Shown: positions 53,452 to 63,112, numbered from the stretch's first letter. The stretch: DNA of 64,000 nucleotides from Bauldia sp963759235 (GCA_963759235.1 CAVWYO010000006.1:620001-684000); one strand, 5' to 3'. The notes: a model not told the origin generated them from the letters alone. Numbers and translations are program-made.

Positions 53452-54789
53452 ATGACATCATCCGACATCCGTCCGTTCGACGTCACCCATCGCGGCGTGC
53501 TCGCCATCGCCGTTCCGATGACGCTCGCCTACCTGTCGACCCCGCTGGTCGGCGTGGTCAACACCGGCGTCATCGGCCAACTCGGCGATCCGGCCCTGAT
53601 CGGCGGGATTGCGCTCGGCGCGGTGATCTTCGACATCGTCTTCACCACCATGAACTTCCTGCGGAGCGGGACGACCGGCCTGACCGCTCAGGCGCACGGC
53701 GCTCAAGACCGTACCGAGGTCGACGCCGCCTTCTTCCGCGCCCTCATCGTCGCCGTCGCCATCGGCCTCGCCGTTCTGGTGCTGAAGGACGTCATCATCG
53801 GCGTGGCGCTGTCGTTGATGGGGGGCAGCTCGGCGGCGCAGTCGGCCACCCGGACCTACTACGGCATCCGCGTTTTGGCGACGCCCTTCGCGCTCGGCAA
53901 TTACGTCATCCTCGGCTGGCTGATCGGGCTCGGCCGGGCGGGGCTGGCGCTCGTCCTCCAGACCGTTCTGAACGGCACCAACATCGTCCTCAGCCTCATG
54001 CTGGTGCTGGGCTTCCACTACGGCGTCGCCGGCGTCGGCTGGGCAAGCTTCACGGCGGAAATCGTGACCGCCGTGCTTGGCTTCGTCATCGCTTTCCGGC
54101 TGATCAACCGCGGGCGGCTTCCCCATCGCGGCCTGATCCTCGAACGGGGCGCAATCCTCAAGATGATTGCCGTCAATCGCGACATCATGATCCGCTCTTT
54201 CGCGCTCCTCTTCGCCTTCGCGTTCTTCACCTCACGGAGCGCCGCCAATGGCGACGTGGTGCTGGCGGCCAATCAGATCCTGATGACGCTGTTCTTCGTC
54301 GGTGCATTCTTTCTGGACGGCATGGCAACGGCGGCCGAGCAGTTTGCCGGCCGATCGCTCGGCGCCCGCTACCGGCCCGCCTTCGAGCAGTCGCTGAGAT
54401 TGACGATCGGCTGGGGCTTCGTCATCGCGGCGGTGATCAGCCTGGTGTTCTGGCTGGCCGGACCGTGGATCATCGATGCGATGACCACCAGCGAAGCCGT
54501 ACGGGCGACTGCGCGGCTCTATTTGCCTTTTGCCGCGCTCACTCCGTTGGCCGGCACCCTTGCCTTCCAGATGGACGGGGTCTTTATCGGCGCCACCTGG
54601 TCGGCCGACATGCGCAACATGATGCTTCTGTCGCTGGCGCTTTACCTGCTGGTCTGGTGGGTTCTCACGCCGTTGATCGGCGTCACCGGCCTGTGGACCG
54701 CGCTTCTGGTGTTTCTCGGAATTCGCGGCCTGACGCTGCTGTGGCGAAGTCAGGTGAAGGTCAGGACGGCCTTCCCCGGCGCAATCTAA
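53452..54789 (+). CDS. MATE family efflux transporter (DinF-like)
   Basis: 445 aa with 12 predicted membrane segments. AIAVPMTLAYLSTPLVGVVN begins the first MatE domain and NRDIMIRSFALLFAFAFFTS the second; DGMATAAEQFAGRSLGARYR is the conserved loop of the DinF branch. Exports drugs or other cationic compounds using Na+ or H+; the substrate is not predictable. ATG at 53452 chosen because it begins MTSSDIRPFDVTHRGVLAIA. Its stop overlaps the pyrD stop by 4 bases. Confidence 0.93.
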   Translation: MTSSDIRPFDVTHRGVLAIAVPMTLAYLSTPLVGVVNTGVIGQLGDPALIGGIALGAVIFDIVFTTMNFLRSGTTGLTAQAHGAQDRTEVDAAFFRALIVAVAIGLAVLVLKDVIIGVALSLMGGSSAAQSATRTYYGIRVLATPFALGNYVILGWLIGLGRAGLALVLQTVLNGTNIVLSLMLVLGFHYGVAGVGWASFTAEIVTAVLGFVIAFRLINRGRLPHRGLILERGAILKMIAVNRDIMIRSFALLFAFAFFTSRSAANGDVVLAANQILMTLFFVGAFFLDGMATAAEQFAGRSLGARYRPAFEQSLRLTIGWGFVIAAVISLVFWLAGPWIIDAMTTSEAVRATARLYLPFAALTPLAGTLAFQMDGVFIGATWSADMRNMMLLSLALYLLVWWVLTPLIGVTGLWTALLVFLGIRGLTLLWRSQVKVRTAFPGAI

Positions 54790-55865
54790 GGCGCACCGCG
54801 CCGCTCCGCCCAGGCCTCGGTATCCCGACCGACCAGGTCTGCGATTGCCGCCGCGCCTTCATCCTTGAGCCGGCCCGGCAGAGCGGCGAGGATACGGCCG
54901 GGCAGGTCCGGCCCCTCATAGACGAGGCCGGTATAGAGCTGGACAAGGTCGGCCCCCGCCTTGAGCTTGCCGAGAACCGTCTCAATGGAATCGACGCCGC
55001 CGACACCGACGAGGACCATCTCCTGCCCGACGATCCTGCGGACCTTGGCGAGAACCACGGTCGATGGCTCGTAGAGCGGCGCCCCGGAAAGACCGCCGGC
55101 TTCGCCGGCCAGCGGCTCGCCGGCGACGGCATCGCGAGCGACCGTCGTGTTGGCGACGATCATGCCCTCGACCCCCGAGCCGAGAGCGATTTCGGCGGTT
55201 GTGGCGATCGCCCCATCATCGAGATCGGGCGCGATCTTCAGGAGAAGCGGCACGCGCCGCCTGGCGGCATCGCGCGCTTCGGTGACCCGCTCGAGCAGGT
55301 CCTTCAATTCGCGCTCGCCATGGAGATCGCGGAGGCCCGGCGTGTTGGGCGAGGAAATGTTGATGGTGAAATAGCTGGCGACATCGGCGAATCGTCCGAC
55401 GCCGGCAACATAGTCGCCGGCGCGGTCGGCGCTGTCGCGGTTGGCGCCGACATTGACCCCGACGATGCCGCCGCGGCCGCTCCGCGCGGCAAGCCGGCGA
55501 TGGACGGCGTCGTGACCCTCGCTGTTGAAGGCGAGCCGGTTGATCAGTGCGCGGTGGCGGGTGAGGCGAAAGACCCGCGGCTTCGGGTTTCCCGCCTGCG
55601 CGGCCGGAGTCACCGTGCCGACCTCGGTGAAGCCGAAGCCGAGCGACAGCAGCGCGTCGGGCACCTCGCCGTTCTTGTCGAAGCCGGCCGCCATGCCGAT
55701 CGGATTCGGAAAGTCGAGGCCGAGGAGATGCTGTCCAAGCGCCGGGTGCTCGCGATCGGGACGGCGATGGACCCCGGCGGCGAGCGTCTTCAGCGCGAGG
55801 CGGTGGGCGGTTTCGGGATCGAGCGAGAAGAGCAGAGGCCGGACGAGATCATACGCCCCGGTCAT
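54786..55865 (-). CDS. pyrD: Dihydroorotate dehydrogenase (quinone), class 2
   Basis: 359 aa membrane-associated flavoenzyme of pyrimidine synthesis, passing electrons to quinone. N-terminal membrane-binding helices in LVRPLLFSLDPETAHRLALK; FMN contacts in NPIGMAAGFDKNGE and LVGVGGVDSIETVLGKLKAG; the catalytic Ser is in FTINISSPNTPGLRDLHGE. GIVGVNVGANRDS is typical of class 2. The ATG at 55865 overlaps the DUF952 stop. Confidence 0.97.
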   Translation of the reverse strand: MTGAYDLVRPLLFSLDPETAHRLALKTLAAGVHRRPDREHPALGQHLLGLDFPNPIGMAAGFDKNGEVPDALLSLGFGFTEVGTVTPAAQAGNPKPRVFRLTRHRALINRLAFNSEGHDAVHRRLAARSGRGGIVGVNVGANRDSADRAGDYVAGVGRFADVASYFTINISSPNTPGLRDLHGERELKDLLERVTEARDAARRRVPLLLKIAPDLDDGAIATTAEIALGSGVEGMIVANTTVARDAVAGEPLAGEAGGLSGAPLYEPSTVVLAKVRRIVGQEMVLVGVGGVDSIETVLGKLKAGADLVQLYTGLVYEGPDLPGRILAALPGRLKDEGAAAIADLVGRDTEAWAERRGAP

Positions 55866-56206
55866 GGCGCGAGATCGGGGAATTGGTGCCGGCCATCGGA
55901 ACCGCGCGGCAGCGGGCGCACCCACAGAACGGCGGTAAGATCGAGCGGTGCATAGAGATGCGGGAACAATTCGCCGCCGCGCGAGGGTTCATGGCGGAGT
56001 GCCGGAGCGAGCTTGCCGGCGTCGACCGCGACCAGCACCAGGTCGTCGACCCCGGCGAAGTGCATCGCCGCGGTCTCGGCGACCTGGCCCGCGGTCGAGA
56101 AATGGATGAAACCGTCGTCGATATCGATGCCGGAGCCGTGGAAGACCCCGGCCGCCGCGGCCGTGCGCCAGATCGGAGCCGGACATATCTTGTAGATCGC
56201 TGTCAT
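55862..56206 (-). CDS. DUF952 family protein
   Basis: 114 aa. MTAIYKICPAPIWRTAAAAG and GFIHFSTAGQVAETAAMHFA are the hallmark stretches (IHxST), and AVDAGKLAPALRHEPSRGGE with FPHLYAPLDLTAV follows. These small cytoplasmic proteins have an ADP-ribosyltransferase-like fold; function unknown. The stop overlaps the pyrD start (ATGA), a common pairing in Hyphomicrobiales. Confidence 0.9.
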   Translation of the reverse strand: MTAIYKICPAPIWRTAAAAGVFHGSGIDIDDGFIHFSTAGQVAETAAMHFAGVDDLVLVAVDAGKLAPALRHEPSRGGELFPHLYAPLDLTAVLWVRPLPRGSDGRHQFPDLAP

Positions 56207-56327
56207 CTCAGCCCATGGAATCACCGGTGAAACGGTAGGCGTCACCCGGCATGGGGGCAAGCGTCGCACCTTAGCCGGATTCCGTGATAAAGGAGGGCGA
56301 GGCCGCAAAGGGAGAACCTGCCGAACC

Positions 56328-56735
56328 ATGCGCCTCCAAGCGATCGCCGCCACCATCCTCGGCCTGACAATGGTCTCGGCCTCCGCCCAGGAGGTGGAAA
56401 CCGGCCGATACGCGATCGAGCCGAGCGTCGACGGCTTCATTCGCCTCGATACGGAGACCGGGTCGATCAGCCACTGCGCGCGACGCGACGGCGTCTGGCG
56501 CTGCGACATCCTCGCCGAGGACCGTTCGGCGATCGACGAGCTCGCCGCCGAAGTGAAGGCCCTCGGCGGCAGGCTCGATGATCTGTCGGCGCGGATGGAT
56601 GCATTGGAGGCGGGAGATAGGGCGGTCGCCCCACCCGAGGCGGTCGAACCGGCGCCCGGCTTTGCCGAGCTCTTGATCCAGCGGCTCTTCGACCTGGTCC
56701 GCGACATGAAACGCGGCCAGCAGACGAGCAGTTGA
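56328..56735 (+). CDS. Exported hypothetical protein
   Basis: 135 aa, not recognised. Signal peptide MRLQAIAATILGLTMVSASA with cleavage before QEVET. A beta-rich start (RYAIEPSVDGFIRLDTETGS with the Cys pair SHCARRDGVWRCDIL) and a C-terminal coiled-coil part (ELAAEVKALGGRLDDLSARM) follow. Likely a periplasmic, disulfide-bonded protein. Convergent with the proline iminopeptidase gene. Confidence 0.75.
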   Translation: MRLQAIAATILGLTMVSASAQEVETGRYAIEPSVDGFIRLDTETGSISHCARRDGVWRCDILAEDRSAIDELAAEVKALGGRLDDLSARMDALEAGDRAVAPPEAVEPAPGFAELLIQRLFDLVRDMKRGQQTSS

Positions 56736-56777
56736 TGCCAATGGCGGAAAGGTGCGCACACCTTTCCCGAAAATGAC

Positions 56778-57737
56778 CTAGCGCCGAGTCTTGAAACGCT
56801 CCGTCGCGGCGACCAGTTCGGCGATGATGCCCGGCTCGGTCATAGCGTGGCCGCTGTCGGGAACGATGCGCAACTCCGCTTCCGGCCAGGCGCGGTGGAG
56901 ATCCCATGCGATGAAGGCGGGCGTGCAGATATCGTAGCGCCCATGGACAATCGTGCACGGGATGTCGCGCAGGATATGTGCCCGTTCGATCAGTTGCCCG
57001 TCGCTTTCGAAGAAGCCGTGATTGATGAAATAGTGGCACTCGATGCGGGCGAAGGCCGTGGCATAGTCCGGCTGTCCGAAGGCCGCCACGCGTCCCGGAT
57101 CGGGGAGCAGCGACAGCGCCGCGCCTTCCCACATGCTCCAGGCCCGGGCACAAGCGAGTTTCACTTGCGCCTGATCGCCGGTCAGCCGCGCATGGTAGGC
57201 GGCGATCATGTCGCCGCGCTCCTCGACCGGAATCGGCTGGACGAAGCTCTCCCACGCCTCGGGGAGGATATGGGAGGCGCCGTCCTGATAGAACCACAGA
57301 AGCTCCTTGCGCCTCAGCGTGAAGACGCCGCGCAGCACCATCTCGGTGACTCGCTCGAGATGGGTTTCGCCATAGGCGAGGGCGAGGCACGATCCCCACG
57401 AGCCGCCGAACACCTGCCAGCGATCGATGGCGAGATGCTCGCGGATGCGTTCGATGTCGGCGACCAGGTCCCAGGTGGTGTTGTCCTCCAGCTCTGCATG
57501 CGGCGTCGAGCGGCCCGACCCGCGCTGGTCGAACATGACGATCCGGTATATCTCCGGGTCGTGGAACCGCGGCATGGTCGGATTGCTGCCGGCGCCGGGT
57601 CCGCCGTGGAGCAGCACCACCGGCTTGCCTTCCGGATTGCCGTATTCGGCCACGTGAAGCTCGTGGAGGCGCGACACCTTCAGCCGCTGGACGCGATAAG
57701 GCTGGATCGGTGGAAACAGGGACCGCGGCGCGTTCAT
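56778..57737 (-). CDS. pip: Proline iminopeptidase
   Basis: 319-aa alpha/beta hydrolase releasing N-terminal proline from peptides. The catalytic Ser lies in VFGGSWGSCLALAYGETHLE (GGSWGS), the oxyanion-loop motif is HGGPGAGSNPTM, the Asp in VHGRYDICTP and the His in PDSGHAMTEP. MNAPRSLFPPIQPYRVQRLK is the family start at 57737; the longer frame from 57842 overlaps the symporter gene. Cytoplasmic. Confidence 0.95.
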   Translation of the reverse strand: MNAPRSLFPPIQPYRVQRLKVSRLHELHVAEYGNPEGKPVVLLHGGPGAGSNPTMPRFHDPEIYRIVMFDQRGSGRSTPHAELEDNTTWDLVADIERIREHLAIDRWQVFGGSWGSCLALAYGETHLERVTEMVLRGVFTLRRKELLWFYQDGASHILPEAWESFVQPIPVEERGDMIAAYHARLTGDQAQVKLACARAWSMWEGAALSLLPDPGRVAAFGQPDYATAFARIECHYFINHGFFESDGQLIERAHILRDIPCTIVHGRYDICTPAFIAWDLHRAWPEAELRIVPDSGHAMTEPGIIAELVAATERFKTRR

Positions 57738-57777
57738 CGTATCGGCTGCTCCGGTGTGGATGGCGAGGGGCGGGGAC

Positions 57778-59598
57778 CTAGACGGCATGATCCTCGAGGA
57801 GGGGGTCCGGGCTCGGGCGCCGGATGGCGTCCACCACCTCAAGACGCGCCGTGGAGGGCGCCGGCGTCGCCAGGCTGAGTACGACGTTCACTGCGAAGCC
57901 TATCGGCACGCCGAAAATCGCCGCCGCGGCGCCGGTTATGCCGGTCTCCGTCACGCCCGGGATGGTCAGCGGGGCGATCGCTCCGGTGTGAAGCGTCCAG
58001 ACGTAGAACGCCGTCACGCCGAAGCCGGCGATCATGCCGGTAAGGGCACCCCAAAGGGTCGTCCGCCGCCACCAAATGCCGAGCACCAATGCGGGGAAGA
58101 AGCCCGCCGCCGCCAGCGACGGCGCCGCCAGAGCGAGTTGAAGCGCATCGGCGCGATATCTTGTGGCGAGCCAGCCGCCGACGCCGACAACCACCAGCAG
58201 GACCAGTCGCGAGACGATGAGCCGGCGACCGGCCGGCGCCCGCTGGCTGATCAACGTGCCGTAGATGTCGTGGCCAAGCGAGGTCGCCAGCGCGATAGCG
58301 ACCGCGCTCGCGGTGGCAAGCGCAGCCGCCAGCGCCGCCGCGGCGATCAACGCGGTCAGCACGTAGGGCAGCCCGGCGATGTCGGCGAAGCCAAGCGCGG
58401 CGGCATCGCCGGCGATGCGGATGTCGCCTGGCGCAAGCCCGTTCACGACGCGCGCGGCGCCGCAGGCGGCGCTGATGTCGGCGATGCTGGCGACCTTGGC
58501 GCCGCAAACCGCGACGAGGCCCATCCGCGAGTAGTCGAACAGCCAATCAGGTAGGTCGGCCGCTTCAACACCGACCGCTTCGCTGACGATCGCGAACTTG
58601 GCGAAAGCGGCGACGGCCGGGGCCGTGGCCGCCACCGTGGCGACGATGAACAGCGCCCACCCGACCGACGTCCGTGCCTCGCCGACGCCGGCCGTCGTGC
58701 CGCTCCGCGCCAGCACATGGGGAAGCGAGGCGACGCCGGCAGCCAGGCAAAGGGTCAGCGCAAAGAGATTGAAACCGTCGAGACCCGACACCGGAAGGAT
58801 GTCGCTCGCCATGGCGCCAATCGACGTCGCCGCCAGGAGGCCGGTGTCGGCCATGGCCTTCCCATAGGTGAACTGGGCAATGGGCAGGCCGTATTGCTGG
58901 GCGGAGAACACCAGGGATGGCGTCAACATGCCGAACAGAACGACGATTGCCTGGGCACCGGCGACAAAGGTCACCGCCCGCATGCCGCCAAGCAGGGAAC
59001 CGAACAGCAACACGATGCAGGTGGCGACGATAGCGACATCGGGCGTGATGCGGAGCGAAAATTCAGCGACCTGGCTTGCAATGGCGATCGCCGCGGCCAG
59101 CAGCGGCAGGGTGCACGCGATCAGGACGATCACGCCAATCATGCGGACCAGCGGATTGCCGAAGCGGACCGCCAGCAGGTCCGGCACCGTCACCGCGCCG
59201 GACTTTCGATAGTAGGGGGCAACGGCGACGGCAAGGATGACAAAGCCGCCGGTCCAGCCGACGGCAACCGCGAGGCCCGCCGTCTCGTCGGCGAAGAACG
59301 CGCCGACCAGCCCGAGGAAACCGGCGCCGGAAATGAACGCCACCGCGGTCGCCATGCCGTTGAATCCGGCCGATACGCCGCGGCCGGCAACGTAGAAGTC
59401 GGAAAGCGACAGCGTCCTGGCGACGACGCCGATCACCACATAGGCGAAGACGGTGATCATCACCACCAGGACCGCGGTCACCGGGTCCGGCAGGCCAAAC
59501 TGGGCCAGCATTGCGACCACGACGACGAACAGGGCAAAAGCAACGGCGAGAAGGCCGTAGACCTTGCCGACCTCGCGGCTCTCGTTTCCACTCGTCAC
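57778..59598 (-). CDS. Sodium/solute symporter (acetate permease-like, SSS family)
   Basis: 606 aa with about 13 membrane segments. SAGFNGMATAVAFISGAGFL and GGFVILAVAVAPYYRKSGAV are typical of the ActP/VC_2705 branch, and RFGNPLVRMIGVIVLIACTL matches the SSS signature region. It probably imports short carboxylates with Na+. The preceding gene encodes the small DUF4212 partner, 3 bases before, so both are co-translated; pairing with DUF4212 defines this branch. Confidence 0.92.
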   Translation of the reverse strand: MTSGNESREVGKVYGLLAVAFALFVVVVAMLAQFGLPDPVTAVLVVMITVFAYVVIGVVARTLSLSDFYVAGRGVSAGFNGMATAVAFISGAGFLGLVGAFFADETAGLAVAVGWTGGFVILAVAVAPYYRKSGAVTVPDLLAVRFGNPLVRMIGVIVLIACTLPLLAAAIAIASQVAEFSLRITPDVAIVATCIVLLFGSLLGGMRAVTFVAGAQAIVVLFGMLTPSLVFSAQQYGLPIAQFTYGKAMADTGLLAATSIGAMASDILPVSGLDGFNLFALTLCLAAGVASLPHVLARSGTTAGVGEARTSVGWALFIVATVAATAPAVAAFAKFAIVSEAVGVEAADLPDWLFDYSRMGLVAVCGAKVASIADISAACGAARVVNGLAPGDIRIAGDAAALGFADIAGLPYVLTALIAAAALAAALATASAVAIALATSLGHDIYGTLISQRAPAGRRLIVSRLVLLVVVGVGGWLATRYRADALQLALAAPSLAAAGFFPALVLGIWWRRTTLWGALTGMIAGFGVTAFYVWTLHTGAIAPLTIPGVTETGITGAAAAIFGVPIGFAVNVVLSLATPAPSTARLEVVDAIRRPSPDPLLEDHAV

Positions 59599-59601
59599 CG
59601 G

Positions 59602-59847
59602 TCAGTCCTCGAACAGGCCGTGACGGCGGTCGATGATTTCCTGCCGGCGGATGAACCAGAAGACGATGCCGGCAAGTGCAAACGGCAGTCCCGTCGCGGC
59701 CAGAACGAAACCGAGCGGATAGCCTCCGCCGGCCGACGGTCCGGCGAGCGCGAGAAACAAGAGGATGACGACGGCCGATGCGGCAAGCGTCAGCGCCGCG
59801 AGAATTCCGGTCTCACGCCACCGCTGGGTCTGGTTGGCATCCACCAT
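59602..59847 (-). CDS. DUF4212 membrane protein, symporter partner
   Basis: 81 aa with two membrane segments (ILAALTLAASAVVILLFLAL and LGFVLAATGLPFALAGIVFW). It ends 3 bases before the sodium/solute symporter start and is regularly paired with such symporters, probably as an accessory subunit. MVDANQTQRWRETGILAALT supports the ATG at 59847; the frame is open to 59943. Confidence 0.88.
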   Translation of the reverse strand: MVDANQTQRWRETGILAALTLAASAVVILLFLALAGPSAGGGYPLGFVLAATGLPFALAGIVFWFIRRQEIIDRRHGLFED

Positions 59848-60042
59848 CGGCGATCGAGGCCTTCTCCTTGATTCGACGCCACAGCATTGCACGGGCCCGG
59901 GCCCGGCGCACTTGGCAAGGTCGCCAGTCGCAGCACCGTTCACGATTGCGTAGCCATGAAAACGGCGATAGCAAGAATTTCAGCCGGCGCCTAAGGCCCC
60001 ACGAAATGGAGGTCAGGCGGACCGCGTAGAGAGGGGCGGCAA

Positions 60043-60459
60043 ATGCTCAAGGAATTCAGAGAATTCGCGCTCAAGGGCAATCTCGTTGATCTGGCGATCG
60101 CTTTCATCATCGGCGCCGCCTTTAGCGGGCTTGTCCAGTCGCTGGTGAACGACATCATCATGCCGATTGTCGGGGTGATCACCGGCGGCATCGACTTCAG
60201 CGAGCTGTACGTGCAACTCGCCGGTGCCTCGCAGCCGACGCTTGCCCAGGCTCGCGCGGCCGGCGCCACGCTTGCCTACGGCAACTTCATCACGCTGGTG
60301 ATCAATTTCCTGATCGTTGCGTGGGTGCTTTTTCTGCTGGTCAAGGCCATCAACCGGGTGCGGCGAACCACGCCGGAGGCTCCGCCGTCACCGGCTCCGC
60401 CGCCGCGCGAGGAGATCCTGCTGGAGGAAATCCGCGACCTGTTGGCGAAGAAGAGCTGA
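60043..60459 (+). CDS. mscL: Large-conductance mechanosensitive channel
   Basis: 138 aa. Emergency osmotic release channel, homopentamer in the inner membrane. MLKEFREFALKGNLVDLAIA starts the protein, IIGAAFSGLVQSLVNDIIMP is the pore helix and ITLVINFLIVAWVLFLLVKA is TM2. The C-terminal bundle REEILLEEIRDLLAKKS is intact. Monocistronic by context. Confidence 0.96.
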   Translation: MLKEFREFALKGNLVDLAIAFIIGAAFSGLVQSLVNDIIMPIVGVITGGIDFSELYVQLAGASQPTLAQARAAGATLAYGNFITLVINFLIVAWVLFLLVKAINRVRRTTPEAPPSPAPPPREEILLEEIRDLLAKKS

Positions 60460-60536
60460 ATCAGATCGAACCGACCTGGTGTGACGGGCCAGGCGGCCTT
60501 CGCCAGTTTATCGGAGGCCGCCGGGGCCCTTCTGCG

Positions 60537-61721
60537 ATGGATATCAACACGACCGACCAGCCGCTCATCGCCGTGCTTCGCGCGGAGGCGCGCGAAGCGC
60601 CTGAAAGCGGCATTGTCGAAGTGTTCAACTACGGTCGCGGCCGGGCGGGTCTGATTCCTCTGTGGGCCGGCGAGGGGGATCTGCCGACGCCGGCCTTTAT
60701 TGCCGACGCGGCGACCCGGTCGCTGGCCGGTGGCGAGACTTTCTACACCTACCAGCGCGGCATTCCCGAGCTGCGGGCCGCGCTCGCCCGTTATCACCAG
60801 CGGACATATGGCGGGACGTTCGAGCCGGAGCGGTTCTTCGTCACCGGCGGCGGCATGCAGGCAATCCAGATTGCCGTCAGGATGGTGGCCGGGACCGGCG
60901 ATGAAGTGGTGGTGCCGACGCCGGCCTGGCCGAACATCATCGCCGCGGTCGGTCTTGTCGGCGCGACGCCGGTCGCCGTGCCGACCTTGTTCGGCAATGC
61001 CGGCTGGACGCTCGATCTCGACCGGCTGTTCGCCGCGGTGACCGACCGGACGACAGCCATTTTCATCAACTCGCCCTCCAACCCGACCGGCTGGACGGCC
61101 ACCCCGGAGGAACTCGCTGCGATCGTCGCATTCGCCACCAAACGCGGTCTGTGGATCGTCACTGACGAGGTCTATCACCGCTTCTACTACGACGGTCCGC
61201 GCGCCCCGTCCTTCTATGACGTCGCCGATCACGAGGCGCGCATCCTCTACGTCAACACATTCTCCAAGAACTACGCGATGACCGGGTGGCGGATCGGCTG
61301 GTTGTCGGTGCCGCCCGAACTCGGCCAGACGGTCGAGAACCTGATCCAGTACGCGACCTCCGGCGTTGCCACCTTCATGCAGAGAGCTGCTGCCCGCGCC
61401 CTCGACGACGGCGAGGATTTCGTTGCGCTGCAGGTCAGTCGCGCTCGCGAGGGAAGGCGCATCGCCTGTTCGGGCCTCGCGGCGACCGGGCGCGTGCGGA
61501 TGGCTGAGCCTGCCGGCTCCTTCTACCTGTTTTTCGCCATCGACGGCGAACCCAACTCGCGCGAACTGGCCTTGCGTCTGGTCGACGAAGCCAGGATCGG
61601 ACTGGCGCCGGGGACGGCGTTCGGCGAGACGACCGGCTTCATGCGCCTCTGCTTCGCCCGCAGCGCCGACCAGATCGAAGAGGCGACCGGCCGGCTGGTG
61701 GATTGGCTCCGGCGGAGCTAG
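60537..61721 (+). CDS. Aspartate-type aminotransferase (fold type I)
   Basis: 394-aa PLP aminotransferase. The PLP lysine is in VNTFSKNYAMTGWRIGWLSV, with INSPSNPTGWTATPEELAAI and VTDEVYHRFYYDG (Asp and Tyr) around the cofactor, and RLCFARSADQIEEATGRLV at the C-terminus. GGGMQAIQIAVRMVAGTGDE is the phosphate loop. The start at 60537 (MDINTTDQPL) is favoured. The amino donor and acceptor are unknown. The stop overlaps that of the convergent gene (CTAG). Confidence 0.93.
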   Translation: MDINTTDQPLIAVLRAEAREAPESGIVEVFNYGRGRAGLIPLWAGEGDLPTPAFIADAATRSLAGGETFYTYQRGIPELRAALARYHQRTYGGTFEPERFFVTGGGMQAIQIAVRMVAGTGDEVVVPTPAWPNIIAAVGLVGATPVAVPTLFGNAGWTLDLDRLFAAVTDRTTAIFINSPSNPTGWTATPEELAAIVAFATKRGLWIVTDEVYHRFYYDGPRAPSFYDVADHEARILYVNTFSKNYAMTGWRIGWLSVPPELGQTVENLIQYATSGVATFMQRAAARALDDGEDFVALQVSRAREGRRIACSGLAATGRVRMAEPAGSFYLFFAIDGEPNSRELALRLVDEARIGLAPGTAFGETTGFMRLCFARSADQIEEATGRLVDWLRRS

Positions 61722-63112
61722 TCCAGAACGTCGATCGTAATGGCACCGATCTCGGCGCCCGTTCCGTCACCCGGGATGCCCGGTTCGATGATGATGAGGT
61801 TGCCGGTGGGGTCGGTCTGCATCGACGGTACCCGCCAATCCAATTGAATCGCTGTGAATTGGGCGGTCAGATTGGCGGTCTGCCAATGGCTGATGGCAAG
61901 ACCGCTCTGATAGGCAAGACGCAGGCTCGAAGCGCCGTTTTCCCGCGCCGACCGTGCCATGACCGTGACGCGGATGTTGTGACCGGCGAGCCGTGTCGCC
62001 AGGCCGGGGCCGACGATCGCCCGTGCGCCCGCCGAATCAGCCGAGGTCGATATCCGGGCAGCGCTCCCGTTGAAGCGGATCGGGTTGCTCGAATCGGCAT
62101 CGAAGACGGTGGGATCGCCGCCACTGAACAACGTGAATCGCCTGGCGTTCGCCGCTGGGGGCGGCACCCGCGCCGCCGACCCCGGTTCCGCAGCCTCGCC
62201 AGGCGGGGCAGTGGCCGCAGCGGCCGGCGGCTGGTGCGTCGAAGACGGCCAAAGGACGTAGGCTGTGACCCCGATCAGCACGACGGCCAGGGCACCGACC
62301 GCGGCGATGAGGATTGCAACCGTTCGTCCCCCCGCTGATCGCGCTCGCCGTCGGACGGCCGGCCAACTCCCTTCATCAATCTGCGGTCGCCGCCGCGGCG
62401 GGGCGTCGAAGTCCGCAGTCTCGGGCGAGTCGTAAGCATCGGGCGAATCGTATTGGCCGAGCGCCCGGTCCTCCGAGTCGTCGGAGGCGACGTGCGGCGT
62501 CGCGTCTCGGGAGGCCTCGTCCCCGTCGCGCTCGTATTCATCATCGTCTGTCGGCGCCTCGGACGGCGCATCCCCCGGCAGCGAGCGCGCTCCCTCCGTT
62601 GCCGGCGAGGCCGCCTCGGCGTCCGCGTTGAGCGCTTCTTCAACGGCAAGACTGCGCACATCGAGCGACGCCAGAAGCTCGCTCAACGAACTCACGTCGT
62701 TCGAAGCATCCCTGTCGGAGGGCGTCGCCTCCTTCCGGCGATGCGCTTCCGATTTGGCGCGCTCCGGCGGAGCACCGCCGAATGCAGGCGCGTAGTCGGC
62801 CTGCTCGTCATATCCGTCATAGACCGGCGGAGCCGGCGGCGCGGCCGTTGCGCCAGAGTCAGGCCCGGCAGCAGCGACCGGTTCGGGCAACGCCGCGAAG
62901 ACTTCGATCACCTCATTCTCGATCCGCTCCACAGCAAGATCGAACTGGCCGATGCGGGTATCGATTTCGTCCTCGGCGAGCGGCGGATCGTAGGACCACA
63001 GCCGGCGGATCATCGCAGTCCGCGCCTGGGTGTAGGCCGTCTCCCTCTCGTTTGCCGATCTCAGGCTGCGATCGATGATCGACTGCTTGAGGACCGAGTA
63101 GAAATCGCTCAT
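61718..63112 (-). CDS. Membrane-anchored hypothetical protein with acidic linker
   Basis: About 464 aa. An N-terminal helical domain (MSDFYSVLKQSIIDRSLRSA, YTQARTAMIRRLWSYDPPLA), an Ala/Asp/Glu-rich low-complexity linker of about 150 residues, one membrane segment (TVAILIAAVGALAVVLIGVT) and a C-terminal beta-rich part (RFTLFSGGDPTVFDADSSNP, LRLAYQSGLAISHWQT, ITIDVLD). The topology suggests a cytoplasmic helical domain and a periplasmic carbohydrate-binding-like domain. Not recognised. An ATG 15 bases earlier (63127) is possible. Confidence 0.75.
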   Translation of the reverse strand: MSDFYSVLKQSIIDRSLRSANERETAYTQARTAMIRRLWSYDPPLAEDEIDTRIGQFDLAVERIENEVIEVFAALPEPVAAAGPDSGATAAPPAPPVYDGYDEQADYAPAFGGAPPERAKSEAHRRKEATPSDRDASNDVSSLSELLASLDVRSLAVEEALNADAEAASPATEGARSLPGDAPSEAPTDDDEYERDGDEASRDATPHVASDDSEDRALGQYDSPDAYDSPETADFDAPPRRRPQIDEGSWPAVRRRARSAGGRTVAILIAAVGALAVVLIGVTAYVLWPSSTHQPPAAAATAPPGEAAEPGSAARVPPPAANARRFTLFSGGDPTVFDADSSNPIRFNGSAARISTSADSAGARAIVGPGLATRLAGHNIRVTVMARSARENGASSLRLAYQSGLAISHWQTANLTAQFTAIQLDWRVPSMQTDPTGNLIIIEPGIPGDGTGAEIGAITIDVLD

